64,000 nt of DNA from Cheiracanthium punctorium (GCA_038373885.1 JAWZYV010014451.1:310001-374000); one strand, 5' to 3'; shown: positions 12,541 through 26,433, counted from the first letter of the stretch. Translations and numbers: made by a program. The notes: generated from the letters alone by a model not told the origin.

Positions 12541-13193
12541 ATAATCTTTCAAGAAATATTTCTTGATTTGCTGAATAGAGCATATTTTTTAGATTGTTAT
12601 TTAGGTCAGATCGTATGTCACAAATGTCTAAGTGGGTGAATTATGCATGCGGTGGGATACCTGAGAATGGTTATCCTGTGTATTTTTGTCATATGTGAGC
12701 AAATATTCCAAGTTTTCAAAGTACCGGAAAAGGACGTTTATTAATTTTTTTTTAATTTATTTATGTGTTTATTGTAGGCCAAAATTTTTGAATTATAATT
12801 ATAATTTTATTGTTTGTGACTCTTTTTCAGTTTAAAATGTGTATAAAGTAAATTATGTGCGCTATCTGATTGTAAAACTAATTTTATTTTATTATGTATA
12901 GCCATAATTACATTTACATCTTCTTATTTTGCGGATAAAAATTATTTACCATTATTTTTAAACGAAGGATTATTTTGCCCTTTGGTTGCGAGGGTAAAAT
13001 GATCCATTAGATTATTTTTCAAAATTCCATTTTTTTAATTACTCAATGTGAGTTGAAAATATTATTGAAATATGTTTATAATGCATAATGTAGTGCAAAG
13101 CATACTGGTAAAATAACAAAGTTTCATTTAAACATTTATGCTACTTATGCAATATTTCCCATTTAGGGGATCATTTTGGGCCACCTTCCCCTA

Positions 13194-16113
13194 TATACAA
13201 ACACGTGCTTTGAATGAAGCCTAAATTTTTGTGTTATCCAAAAATTTGCAGTTTAATAATTTTAAAAATCTGTTTGCATATTCTTACTAAAAGGGAAAAG
13301 ATAAGAAAATACGTTCCGTCAATGAATTGATGAATTAACAAATGGTCATGATTGGCATAAGGAAAAAGGGGTGCTAATTCTGTTTTCCCGGCGTAATAAC
13401 TCATAAAGAAAGCAATACATAAAAGTTATATTTAACACAATATTTTCAAAGCTTTTAAATTTACTTTGAAACAAGTTAATGGACATTTATCTATTTTTAA
13501 ATATAATTACTTTTACTTATTTTTCAACGCTATACTTTAACCATGCCTTCTGTCATTCGATAATATTTTATATACATTTTATACAATCAAAATTTATAAT
13601 TCAGTATTTGACTACGGAATTTATTTGATAATATCGTAACATTTCACTCATTAGGCAAATCCGGTGAAAATAAGTAAAATGTGTACATAACTCGGAGTAT
13701 TTGTGTAAATAAGTAATAATGCATATATATGTACACATCTTTCGATACATGAAAGAAAATGCATTTATGTATGTTCTAACAATTCATAAGTTAAACTTTT
13801 GAAAATTTATTTTGCTAATAAAATAATTTATCATTCAAACAACTTATGGCTATAAATATTGAATTGAAGTTTTTTTTTGTTGTATTGTTACTTGCAATAT
13901 ATATGTTCTTTCTCCCACTTTTATATGCATTCATTCCCTGGAGCATTGAAACACGGTAGTTAATATGTTCTTAGAGCCCATACTTACTCTAAAAAACATA
14001 AAATATTGACATATGCGTAATTTTCCATATTCCCTCCAGCCACCCTCTTTCAAAGCGACTTTAAAAGATAATAAATAATTCATGTTTAATGTCTGCAACT
14101 ATACTTTATATCGTAAATAACAGAAAAACTGTAAGTCTCTAGGCGAATTTGAGAAAGTTTTAAAACAATAGTGTTCTTAAACCTCATGTCAAATATACAC
14201 AAGTGCTTAAAATGAAAAGAAAAGAAAAATGAAATTTATGTAACAGGTATTCAATGAATATCATGTATTCTTCTATAATGGGTGAAAGAAGTAAACAGAG
14301 TACACAAATTCTTTTTTATACACGCCTGGTGTTTTACTGTATTTCTTTTTCAAACAAAAATAATATTTATGCAATTAAACACATACTTATTTAAGTGGAT
14401 ATAAAATTAAGTGTAAGAACAATTTTTACTTATTAACATGCACGATTTCAGGTTGATTTTTTTACGTTGTTATACGGAAGCTACGCATGGGCTAGTTGCC
14501 ATGTATGTTAGGTACTTTGGTCTGAGGACTGTCAAAGGGGTTCCAGCTCGTTTTCACATTACATCTGGAAAAAACTGACCAAAACTCCAGACCGTTAGAT
14601 CGACAGCCGTACGACAGGCCGAACCGTCTGCAATTTTGACCGTGTTTTCCACTCAGCCATGGTGGGACAATGTTAGGACAATAATTATAGCGGTCGCATA
14701 AACTCAATCCCATGTTTTCAGTCCCATAAACTTTCACAGTCCTAAAGCATAGATTGGATCATGGTGTGCCTAATGCCTTCCAACAAATTTAGTGGCCGCA
14801 ATTATTTACAATCTCTACATCTTATTCCAATAACACATGCGCGTGTTACAATTGCACTGTGAAAACACCAACGTTAGAAGTATTGAAAATGAGATTTATG
14901 GACAAAAATTTTGTTTAATCCATGGCAATTCGCTATACAATTACCTTATTTTACAAGTCAGAAAATGGTGTCAAAAAATATTAGTTAGAAGTTTAATGTA
15001 GGGTGATGTGTAAATGAAAACGAAATTGGTTTGAATAGGATATATCATAAATCTTCAATGATCCATCTAATAAAAAAGTAGGTGAATGTTTGTATTATGG
15101 GATGAGGTAAGGAAAGGTGCATTAGGTTTTTAAGAATATTTATGCTTATATCGCCCTTCACATTATGTTAACTGCCCAGGTGTTGGATATAGATTTTGCT
15201 TTGAGGGAGGATTTTATTTTCACGCATGAGTAGAACAATTCAATAAAGTCCTTCATAGCTCGCACAGAAAGACATAACAGTAATCAGGAAAATAATAATA
15301 ATAAAACTAAGAATATAAAACTAAAGAATAAAAACTAAAGAATAAAAACTCTCATTTCTGTACATCAGTGCTGTTACGTCTATACCAGAACTGGTTTAAA
15401 AGTAGGGGAAAGCGAAGCAAATGCGTTCCCCTAACAAACTGAAAAATGAAGGCGTTCACTTGCTAAGAAAAACAAACATTGTAGAAGAGCGAACCAGTGC
15501 GATGTAAAAAGTAATGTCTGATTGCTTTAAAATTTCCTTATACCGAGTGTTCAGAGCTGTTTGATCAGCGCGACACTTTTTTAAATATTGGCCTTAATTC
15601 CATACTTCCGCAATTAGAACAAATTTTCTAATGTCATATAGTTATTTTTGTTACCATAAGTTATAACAAGGACCGAATTAAAAAAAATCGAATAAAATCT
15701 AGGGAATCCTGTGTAAAAAAAAAAGTTCAATGAGAAAAATAAAGCAATACCTTTAAAAATTCATTCAGAAAAATTGCATTTATTAGCATTCATCGAGTAA
15801 CTTGACTTCATAGCTTTTAGCACTGATCAAGAACGATTAAGCAGAAATTCTAAAATTGATTTTAAAAGTATTTCTAAATGAGATTCACGCAGGAACACGC
15901 TGAGGACTTGCAACATGTCAGAACCTCAGGAAAATACAAGTTGTTGAAATTTGGCAACAGACCCACTGCACGCTGATTGAATAGAAGTTTGGCTTTGATT
16001 CTTGGGATTCCGGAACTATCTTTACCTTGTTATTTTTTCTGTGTTACACGTTTGCAAGCTGTGGCTTTTTGTTGTTGTGATTTGTAAGTAATGTTTCCAT
16101 TTTTTCCCCATAG
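13194..16113. other. Non-coding, nothing firmly recognised
   Basis: AT-rich. A GC-richer island at 14470-14760 has, on minus, tggctgagtgg and ggttcggcctg, which loosely resemble pol III A and B boxes. The match is too weak to call a tRNA or SINE. No other structure found. Confidence 0.4.
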
Positions 16114-16321
16114 GTAAGGGAGAATCACACCTCTGAGGTTTGCCGTAAGCGGAGTAAATGTTTAATTGCCTCGTAACAATTTAAATACATTTGAAGCAGT
16201 TTAAATACATTTATAGTAATCGCTACTGAATACGGCTTGTATTTATAACACATTTCCTTGGCAAAACCTCAGGCTGTGAGTCAGAAACCTATGGTTTCGG
16301 TGTTGTGCAACTCTCCCTCTG
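16114..16321. repeat. Weak inverted-repeat segment
   Basis: The left side reads agggagaatcacacc...ctgaggtttgcc. The right side, inverted, reads agggagagttgcacaacacc...cctgaggttttgcc. The two sides match with a gap, so this may be a decayed miniature element. No target duplication could be defined. Confidence 0.3.
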
Positions 16322-16466
16322 GTGAGACATTGCATTTTATGCATTAATTCTATAACAACAATGGCTAGCCTGGGGGGTATCGAATATATGCTAAAATATT
16401 ATACACATGTTTTCCATTAAGCAGCTTGTGTGTAATTACTGTATTTTTATTTGCTTTTACATAAAC

Positions 16467-16505
<39 letters not shown>

Positions 16506-19500
16506 ATTTCTTTATTAGTATGTGAAAGTGAATTTCGTAACATTATAAACCCATTAAAGTAAGAATTGGGAAATATGTATTCACATCCAAATAGCAAAAC
16601 CTAAAATCAATCGAAATCCCAACTTGCTAGGGAAACTTTTTTAAAAAATAAAATTTCTGCAAGGTACTTAGACAAAGATAATTTTGAACGAAAAAAAAAT
16701 GTTATTTTTACTTCTGAAGGAATTATAGTATTTGGATGAAAGTTTATGAAACAAAATCATAAAATAAAATCAAAAAAGACAAACGAAAATTTGCCTTAAA
16801 AAGCATGAAAATAATGAGCCAAACAAGGAAAATACATTAAATAAAAAATACTTATCACTATTATTATTTTTATTCATTTATTTATCAAACGAAATTTGTC
16901 TCTTGTCTTTTCAAGTGAAAGTGAGGCATTTTGTGCATATCCAACAAACATAGGTGGCAGGATATCGGCAGCTTATAGGGAGTAAAAAATTAGACAATAA
17001 AGATATTTTGCATAGTTTGATACTTAAGACTTTAGCCATTCCAATGCACTTATTAATAAATCTAGAAACCTGAGGTCCAGGAGAAAAACTAGAATAATGA
17101 TCAGAATCCTAAAAAAATGACTTTTCCTGATTCGATCCTCCGTGTTGTAAATCATTAAACCCAACTGATGAATATTACGTTGCAATTATCTGTTTTATCA
17201 TAACGAAAAATTTTAACCTTTTATACATTATGTGCTCCTTCTGCACATTGCGAATTCCAATATTTTATGCAAGTCTACACGCAATTTGCACCCGCTTGTA
17301 ACTTTTATACACTCAGCTCAAAGAAAAAGACACTATAAAAAAAACAGTGTTTCTAATAGAAAAAAAAATTAAGTTATTTCTGATAACAAAACTTCTGAAA
17401 GTCCTACAATGCTTGCAACAAAGTGATGTTATTACACTGATAAATGCAATATTTTCGAAAGTAATAAATGTATGTTTTTTCTCAGATTCAATTCTTAAAT
17501 GTATATCCGTGGTGTGCTTTCAAATATATCTTTACAAAAGTAATTTTTTAAATAAATTGGTGCATATATTTTTTATTCTTACTAATGCAACTAGCTAATG
17601 TATTTTTATAGCGGAATATATAATTGAAAAATTCACTTACATAAGGCATATTTTTATTTCATTTAGGCTCAAACATAACCAACTAAATAGGAATATCGCA
17701 TTTATCTCAGATGTAAATTTAATATGAAGTACCTGACATGAACACGAAAAACTTAGTCAGGAAATCTAATTTATACAAAATCAACCTTACATAGAGCTTT
17801 CCCTTATAAATCAATAAATAAATTTACGAAAAAAAATGAATGTAATAAACGCTACAGGCATTCACAATACCCAGTAAATGAAATTTCATTTTAAGCTCAT
17901 TACTGAACGTACCCTTTCAAAATTTCATTTGGAGAATGAAAGCATGCAACTCCGAGCAAAATTCTTTTATCCTGAATGAAGTAATTTATGGTTTTGTATT
18001 TCAGTGGAATATGAATACAGAAGAAATTTAATGCATTTTGTTCACCGTTTTCCGCGTATCTAGTACAATGTTGCTATATTCCTAATATGCATTTTTGTAA
18101 TGTCGTAATTATAATTTCATAAAAAATTGCTCATTTTGTTTATTAAAAATATTTCAGGGTTATTTGTATTAGGAAAAAGGTTAGAAAAATACGTGATTTA
18201 TTGATAAATAATATTTTTGTTTGTTTTGTTTCAAAAGCATTAGCAAAGATTATAGGTACTCTAATGGGCATTCAAAGAACAAAAAATTGAAATCAGACAA
18301 TGACCCATTCCTTATTTATACACTTGATCATGAATTAATAAAATCGAACATGTATTTAATGGAATAAGTATGAAATTTTCAAAATGTGTGAAATGATGAA
18401 AAAAAATTACATTTATTCGTCTAAACCCCGAAAAAGTTTCAGTATAGAAATTTTGTAATTCAATAATATCTTTAATAAAATAAGGCGACAATATTAATTT
18501 CCTTACATTAACATTTAAAAGAAATTATAATAATAAATTACTAGTGTTTTAAGGACATTTTTTTCACACATTTTTTTTTCTTTTCTTTTTTGCCAACTAT
18601 CATACTATATGCCAGGTGATATTTCTCAGTAGTAAATTTAGATGTAGATTACAAAATGTTCCATGAAAAAATAACTAAGAAATTGGACCATTTCATCTTT
18701 ATGAAACTCTGAGAAATTACGGTAAAAAATTCTTATAAGTTTAAAGCAATAATAATTAAGCAATATCAAAGTTACACGAAAACAATTCAGTACATTTACG
18801 ATATCGAGATTTGAAACAAGCAATAATACCTTCTACTTTTTTAAAAAGAATGTTCAACTTTCACTTAAAATACGAAATGTTTCGCAAATATAAAAAAAAG
18901 AAAAACCAGCGTGGTAATTAGAGCAAGAAATAACTTAGCAAGCTTAATGCAATCTTAAAAAAAGATAGGAAAACTGTAAAACAAAAGGAAGCAAGTGAAA
19001 AACAAATGTGAATAAATAAATAAAAAATGCTTATATTCTAAAGCAACCTTAACTGTCTATACCCTATATAAAACATATAAAATACATCATTTGCATATGC
19101 TCTAAACTTTCTTATATTTTTTTTCGAATTTATAAAAATGTGTGGGTTTAAAAAGAAAAAGACCATGAGAGATCTATATCAGACATGCAGCTGGAGTTCT
19201 AAACACTGCATTTTTAATTGCAAAGAAACCACAACTTATTACGTTCAATAAATTTTACCTGTCTATTAATTTAATATATTTATTTATGAAAAAATTAATT
19301 AAAGTAGATGGTATTATTGTCTATTTTACTCCATTTCATGAGATAGAATAGGAATAAAAACAAATTTTGAAACAGTGGATCTCTCACCAAACTTGAATGT
19401 ACAATAATACACAATCAATGTGAAGTACAAGTTTTAAATTGAAAAACTCACTTAGCATATTTTAGATTTTCGCTATCAGATTAGAATAATTTAAGAATCA

Positions 19501-19563
19501 TTTGTGAAATAAATTATTTGCATATCGATTTCTTCCCACCTGACTCTAATGAAAAGGTGTTTC
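16322..19563. other. Non-coding; (TA)n microsatellite at 16473-16502
   Basis: AT-rich with a 30-base alternating TA tract. Open frames at 17347-17598 and 18638-18823 show only low-complexity residues. Nothing else identified. Confidence 0.5.
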
Positions 19564-19567
19564 TTAA

Positions 19568-20077
19568 CCCTTTGAGGCGCAACCCTTTCCTAATGCTGAA
19601 AAAAGGGCAGCCGTTGCCATCGCTGGACTTAACTATCAGAAAGATGGCGGACGATTGAAACGTTCATCGCGTGCCACAGATCTAGAGACCCTTTTTTTGA
19701 CGACAGCTGGCTGTGCCGGTACAACCAGCTGTCGTCAAAAAAGGGTCTCTAGATCTGTGGCACGCGATGAACGATTCAATCGTCCGCCATTTTTCCGGTA
19801 GTTAAGTCGAGCGATGGCAACGGCTGCCTTTTTTTCAGCATTGGGCAATCTATCCAGCTGTTCTCGCATTCTTCCATTTTTCAGCAGATGCCAGTGCTGT
19901 TAAAAATAACCGTGACAATTTTTTTACGGGAAATGACGTTCTAAATATCAAAGGACTCTCGTGGAGCTGTGTCACCCTCAACTATTTTTGCAGAAATCAA
20001 ATCTATTCTTCGTGACTGGCAACAGTCAAAGCGTCAGAGTTTGGTTTCCCAGAGCGGGAACACTGCACGTTAAAGGG
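19568..20077 (-). mobile_element. piggyBac-like fold-back miniature element, copy 2
   Basis: Same family as 11649-12146 but in opposite orientation. TTAA flanks at 19564-19567 and 20078-20081. The ends are CCCTTTGAGGCGCAA and the inverse of CCCTTTAACGTGCAG. Its central palindrome is better preserved: blocks reading tctagagaccc, gacgacagctggctgt and their inverses meet around 19712-19722, giving arms of roughly 120-130 bp. YY1-like cores (agatggcggacg and cgtccgccattttt) sit in the two arms. No open frame. Confidence 0.82.
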
Positions 20078-20081
20078 TTAA

Positions 20082-23000
20082 AGCAGTAGAATTTAATGTA
20101 TAATTAAAAAAATATCTTTCTCATATTGCAAATAAATCCTGTAAAATAATTTTCCTATACTTTATGTATCTTATTTAACTTTATTATTTCTTACACACAA
20201 GATTATATTTAATTCATTATATGTTTTAATCTCGAAACCAGTAGATGCATTCTAAGTCATTAAACAAATTTTATTGCACTTCTAAATCCTTTCTGTTGCA
20301 CAAGACTTGAAACAAGGCTCATTGATTTAGCTTAGTGATTTTCCTTTTTTGTTTCGAAATCCACTAAATAAAACCTTTACAATTATGCGGTGAGAGCTTA
20401 ATAAACTTTTACCATAGATTACCTGCAGCACTTACGGAATACAATTAAATGGAAGTGCTCTAAATTACTTTTAAGTCTGTTGAGATTTTGAAGGAAGTGT
20501 AGCGCTATGTCGAAACATCAATTTAACTAGCAATTGTGAAATCTCTTATTCAGAAGTTGTAAACAATTAACTGTTCAGTAATGCACTTATAAGATCGGTA
20601 GACCAATTACCGTTATTTTTTGGCTTTCTCAAGTATCTTCAAGAACTTCATTGAGTTATTTAAAGGATGTAAATTAGGTCAATAGATTAACTACGGGAAT
20701 CGGCGATTCTAGAAAATTATTCTTATCCACGCTTTGAAAAATGAATAAAATTAGACGTACTACTTTCGTTTTATTGTGAATAAACAATTATATAAAAAGT
20801 TGTTCAAATTCAACTTTTCTGCAGAGTTTTAAACATGCAAATTAAGCATATACACGATTTAAACGAAAAGTGCATTATTGGGTGAAAGCAATACTTTTCC
20901 TTCCTTAGATACGCCTATAATGAAAAATATTGTATGTTGTGAGCAATACACATTTCAAAGCGGTGCTTTAAATTATGCTATTGTATCATTTGAGCACAGA
21001 GTGCTGTTCAACTCACAATACAGTACTGAGTTTATAAACCTGTTTTCAATTTTATATTTTTAAATAAACAACTTTCTGTTAGCAATTTGTTTTTCTTATT
21101 TTCGCCTTTTTAAAGGACTTTATAGTTGAAAAATCGGAACATATGCAATCTCTACAGGTTGATCTTAAATCGAATTAAATATATGTATACAATGCTTTGA
21201 TGTTATATTTAATATTATATACATAGCATCACATAATTTATAGAAGTAAAAATTCTATACATGCATACATACTTACAGATTAAAATTCCTTAAAGCCATG
21301 CTTTCGTGATGTCTTTTAAGTGGTACTTTAAAAACGTTTTTCTGGACTGATATAAACGAGCATTCATTCGTTTTCAATTTTAAACGTAACACTATTTGTA
21401 TCTTCTGCGCCTCTAATGCTATTTGAATATTTTATTGTCTATAATACGGAACGATTGTATTTGCATACAAAATAAATTGAAATAATACAGAATGTAGAAT
21501 TGCATCATTTATTTGATGTCAGATGCACCAGCTCTCCGACATAATCTTCAGTAAGAGATGAAATGCAATTGAGCGGATTTAAGAAATGTTATACCTTTCT
21601 CTCTCCATTTTTTTCAATACTTAATGCTGAAATTTATGGTGCAAGGCAATTGCCCGTAAAAATTTAAAATAACTTCACAGCCAAGTTTTTGGAGCAAAAA
21701 TGTTTTTAAATTCTTAAAAACAATTCAGAAATTTGAAAGTACAATACAGAAAAAGTTGTATCAAATACTCAACGCGTTACATAATAGTGGTAAATAAGCT
21801 TTTAAAGTTATATTTTGAAAATATTCCCCAATTTCTTCTTTTCTATTTCTAGGAAATGGATTTCAATATACCCCAAAATAAGTGAGAGTTGTGGATAAAA
21901 TGTAAAAGGATATAATTTATAAATTATGAATTAGTAAATCATCTTACATAAATAGTGAATTTTGTGTAAATAGCTGTTGGATATGCCACAGAAAAATAAA
22001 TGTTACTTAGATTATGATATTTTAAAAAATATATAAACATGAACATTTTAAGTTTAGCCTATTGTGTTTTTTTTTCGGTAAATATTTTAATCTGCTATTA
22101 CATGGTTCATTAAAAGCAATAAACTAGTGCACGTGTTAGATCGTATCCAAGTTTCAACAGATAAGAGTTATCAACTTTAAGTACGTCACTTTTTCTGAGG
22201 TATGTAAATGCTCTGTTGTTTATGTAGAAAACGAACTATTTATACGAACTAAATAAATTATTAAACGTGATATATATGGGGTTCTTAATTAGCACAGCAT
22301 CTTTGATATACAAAATTTTCTGCGGTTTTTTTTATTAAATGTAATTTGTACCCCGATCACTTTGTTGTGAGTACAAAGGTTAATCCTTAAAAATAAAAAT
22401 AAAAATTTGTTTATTTATTTGTGTGAGTGTTTGTTTTTCTGTATCGCAAACAAATCCGCACCGGTTGACCAATCGGCATGAAATTTTACTGAAATATGTA
22501 AAAAAGCCAAATTTTGTTTAATATTAAAACTCCCAGGATCCACCGGTTCTCACATTTTCGTAATCTTAGTATCTGTAAAGCTCTCCCCAAATCCAAATTC
22601 GTAAGATTTTGAGTCATGTGACGAACCATCTACATCTGAAGGTTTGCTTTCGTAAGTAAGATCTAAATAATAGCTTCTACAATAAAAAAGCATCTACGGA
22701 TGTGAAAGTTTAGAAAATTAAAATAACGTGAAATTTCTTTTTGTTTAACTTCAGTAATTTACGTCGCATATTGCAACTGTGAATGACGTCAATTTCATAT
22801 CAGGAAAATAAAACTGCTTTAAAACAATTCTTCATTGGTTTTTAATCGTGTAAAAAACCATAAATACATGTATTAAAATTGGTGCGTTCATACTATATTT
22901 TTACTTTTATGTTTCTAAACTTCATTTTAATAAGCGGAAATATGAAGTTTGTTTAGAATTGTTAGATTATCAGTTCTTATTATGTTGCTAATTTTACGTT

Positions 23001-24632
23001 TAGTATGGCGGAGAAGGCTTAAATCTAATCTGTAATTATTGGTTTAACTATTTCCATTTCGTGCGAAGAGAATGTGATCCAACTAGTAAAATGCTATAAT
23101 CAGACACGACATGCTAATTATTCTGTTATGTATGATACGTGATACATAAATAAAGTAGATTTGTGTTCAAATTGAGTTACTCAATTTATAATACACATAA
23201 CTAACAGAAAAAACAATGTTCAATTGTTCGCTTCTTTTGCAATTATCGCGAGATGTATATTAACATGTTACTACGTTTAGTCAGTTGTTTTAGTAGTAAA
23301 AATATTTTGATAAACTGCTTCTTATTTAAATCTTTCATTTCGTGAAAAATTCAGGAGCTATTTAGAATGGAGAAAATGACGTAAATTCCGTGCAGTTATC
23401 AGTTACACGCAATTTTTAATTGATGACGCCAAATTCTTTGCTGCCATAAAGAAACCCCGTATACTTGAGCCAGTTCATCCATCAGGTATTTTGCACATTT
23501 AGTTTTCAAATGAAATAAGTAATATTGAAGCTTGATTTTTTTCTTAACTCTTTAGGCAGAGAGGAACGCAATTATATATTAAAATGTACAGACACTAGGT
23601 AACCTTAAATCATGCCAGTTTCTCTTACATGAATAGAAATTTGTAACGCCAGATTTATTAAAAACATTCACATTGAAATTCTAAAATATTAGAAATAAAT
23701 TATTTTTAAAATATCCATATAACATTGCATTTATCAAATTCACCCTTCCTTTGCATAAAAACAGAATTTTTAAGACTATACAAAAGCATGTTACGTATGG
23801 CAGCCATATTAGTGAAATTAAATACAGCTATACAAATATGCGACGTCCTTCTTTGTCTGGCTAATTATGTATTTCATTTGTGAAACAAAATTGTCTGTGT
23901 TACACTGAGTAACGAAAAGAATAAAATATCTATAGCGTATTTTATATTCCTTAGATAAATACAATATTCAACCAGACTTTAATAATGACATTCAGCAATA
24001 AAAGAATATTGAATCCAATGAAAATATTTTTTCCTTTATCATTTGTCTTTTTTAAGATTATCATTAAGCTACAACACACAAAAATACTTTGTAACAACCT
24101 GCACAGATTTAAGAGCAATCTTTTTTTTCCCTTGATTTAAATTTGCACAAAAAATAAGTACAAATTCTTTTCCCTTTTATTTCATTATTTTAATGTTTGC
24201 CTGTGTTTTACTCTTTAATTTAAAACATATCTAATGGCATGGAAAACCGTTGTGTTTTGTATTTTTCCAGCAAAATGGGAACAGCATTTAGCAGATTAAA
24301 AGCTTACGGAATATAAATTTCGATTTCCGAGAACATTTCAATTACCTGCGATAAATGAACAAAAGATAATCTAAAATAACAGGATTTATTTTTTGTGGTT
24401 TAATGACTACACGCTTGGGTATGACTGTTAAAATAGCCTTGAAAATTAAAATCGAATATCGTAATGTTATTTTTAAGCAATTCATTTGCATTAGGTAGGG
24501 TAGATTGAGAGTAATTATCCGATTAAAGCTGATACCCACTTCATATAGTGCTGCAAATCGTAAAATGTTTTTTAAAAAGAATTTAGGAAGACAGAAATTT
24601 TAATCAGTTTCATTCACATCATTTTGAAGATG
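20082..24632. other. Non-coding; weak repeat segments
   Basis: 20800-21120 resembles the dispersed repeat at 8415 and 9960 (ttttctgcagagttttaaac, then tcttattttcgcctttttaa like 8590). 22390-22500 has a stretch (caaacaaatccgcaccggtt, then cggcatgaaattttactg) that looks like a dispersed repeat, with no visible ends. The rest shows nothing. Confidence 0.35.
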
Positions 24633-24634
24633 TA

Positions 24635-26115
24635 GTGTAGGTGGGAGCAAAGGTCTGCGATTTTGAACTATAACTCATTGCTGAAAACTAGCAACAAGTA
24701 TGAACCTAAGCTTTTTATAAGAATATAGCTTAAACTTTTACCTGAAATCTTAAATGATCACGTTTATCTAAAATATGATACGTAAAAACTGGAAGTGACT
24801 TTTACAGATTTTGGTATTTTCGGATCTTTGTCCCATTAGATGCGGCAAAGACCTGAGATAGTGCACATGATACAAAACTCACAATAAAACCCACTTGCAA
24901 AATTGTCTTTGCTGCAAAATTATTATTTGTCATGTTGTGAGGTTGATTGCTAGCAGCACCTTCAATACTGGTGGAGTATAATTAAATTGTTCAAGTTTTT
25001 TTTTCTACGAACTTCATGATTTAATATGATAACAAGCGACCAGATTGTAAGGTCGGTAAAGCACTGTACTACGGTTTCGGGTTCAGCTCCCGGCAGTCCG
25101 GGTTCAACCCCCGACTGGACGAGGCTGTCCTTGTGTCCATCCCTTTATAGGGACGGACATTGGTCCACTTACTATAGCTACCCCTATAATAAAGAGACCA
25201 ATAACTCCAACCTTAGTAATAGCCAATGCCGCCAAGGCAAATTCCGGTCATTGGAAAAAAAAATATATGATAAGAATCTCTAAAGTATGTTAGAGAGTTA
25301 CTTAGTTTAACAAAAACACATAGACAAAAGAAAAAAAAATCACTGTCAGTTAAATTTAACTAGAGAAACTTACAAAATAGGGGGAAGACAGTTGGCTGCT
25401 ACAGAACTAAAAGGTACTCAAATCTCTAAGGGCCGTAGAAAAACTTATCATATTGCTAAATTGAGCTGATGTGAACGTAAGTGTTGAAATCACAAACCGA
25501 ATCAGTGAAAAAAAGAAACAAATAAACAAAATTAATAAAATACATGCCTGGCGGAAATTTTAAGCATGCCCTGTGCAAGCAGGGAAATAGATTTTTACGG
25601 CCCTGATAGACATCATCATTAGAAGGCCCAGAACTTAGCACAAATTGATTGTTATTGGAAGGCTTAGGATTTGACATAACACACGAATATAAACAAACAA
25701 AACCGTTATTGTAAACCGCATTCAGATCTTTACCCCATCGTACATGCGGATTCTTGCCCCATTTGATGAAGGTATAGAAACTGCTTTCCTGTGGATATGA
25801 TCAAAAGTCGTATCACTTGAAACATAAAGTAATGATATTATTATAACGTTAGCTTCACATTAAAAAAACCTTTAAAACATAAATCTGTATAATTCTGATC
25901 AAAAAATAGGTTCAAAAATCTTAAAAAAAGAACTACATCAAAATGCACATAAAATTAATTTAACTCATTGGGCGAAAACTGAAAATCGCATATTTGTGAT
26001 TCTTTGATTAAGAAATCAGCGCTCTATAGGGAACTTGTGAAAAAAATCAGCGTGGCTAATTTAAATTTCTAAATGAGAAAAGAAAACACTTGCGGATCTT
26101 TACCCCCAACTGCAC
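24635..26115. mobile_element. TA-flanked DNA element (1.48 kb) hosting a SINE
   Basis: The left end GTGTAGGTGGGAGCAAAGG and the inverted right end GTGCAGTTGGGGGTAAAGA match at most positions. Each is preceded by TA (24633-24634, 26116-26117), as in Tc1/mariner-type insertions. Related copies of the terminal motif recur inside (cggatctttgtccc near 24824, gatctttacccc near 25726, cggattcttgcccc near 25749), as subterminal repeats often do. No transposase is visible. An open frame at 25456-25677 (minus) has no recognisable domain. The SINE at 25026-25262 is nested within. Confidence 0.6.
25026..25262 (+). mobile_element. tRNA-derived SINE
   Basis: A pol III A-box-like stretch (aggtcggtaaagcactg, 25050-25066) is followed by two B-box-like blocks: ggttcagctcc at about 25080 and ggttcaacccc at 25101-25111. 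The second fits GGTTCRANYCC exactly. The tRNA-like head passes into an unrelated body (ggctgtccttgtgtccatcc and on) and ends in an A-run at 25254. That is the architecture of a SINE moved by LINE machinery. It is not a functional tRNA because the arms do not pair properly. Nested in the TA-flanked element. Confidence 0.65.
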
Positions 26116-26117
26116 TA

Positions 26118-26429
26118 AGTGATTTAACCTGAGTTGACCAAACGTACCAATTTCAGGACTGTTTTTAATATATCCCCAAAATGTACACAAATTCAGGACA
26201 AAATTTTAAGTATAAAGATTATTTTTTCCCAATTTTGAAAAAGAATCATGCTTCCTTCATTTTATAAATGTGCTGCTTCAGTATGCTTCAGTAAAATGAT
26301 GCTTCTGTAAATAGAAGCTTATTTCAGAAAAGTATTGATTTTGCAAACTGCCCGCAATTTCGCTTCAGAATTGAGGCCAATACTAAAATTTCTTCCCAAT
26401 TCTTTATTCGATAATCCAGTCATCTTAAT
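26118..26429. other. Non-coding, nothing recognised
   Basis: AT-rich; only a local repetition of tgcttcagta/tgcttctgta near 26270-26310. Confidence 0.4.
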
Positions 26430-26433
26430 TTAA

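Larger units (their letters stand above)
7499..13193. mobile_element. Candidate long-TIR DNA element, 5.7 kb, heavily decayed and nested
   Basis: The left end (gaggaaggtggccaaaaatg) and the inverted right end (ggggaaggtggcccaaaatg on the minus strand) match well. Weaker similarity continues for about 200 bp inward on each side (aaaactttgt, cacttcataagcatac versus cactacattatgc). The ends abut TA-rich flanks, so a TA target duplication is possible but not provable. No transposase is visible. A third copy of the terminal sequence lies at about 11624-12165, split by the piggyBac-like element, so this may instead be two or more fragments of one family. Inside are miniature elements at 11649-12146 and 12375-12540. 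Confidence 0.4.

Noticed and set aside
14492..14760. Possible tRNA/SINE boxes and an 81-residue minus frame
   Set aside because: A- and B-box matches are weak, arms do not pair, and the peptide has no recognisable domain.
25101..25120. Candidate tRNA gene from the perfect B box
   Set aside because: No cloverleaf; two B-box-like blocks and a non-tRNA body indicate a SINE.
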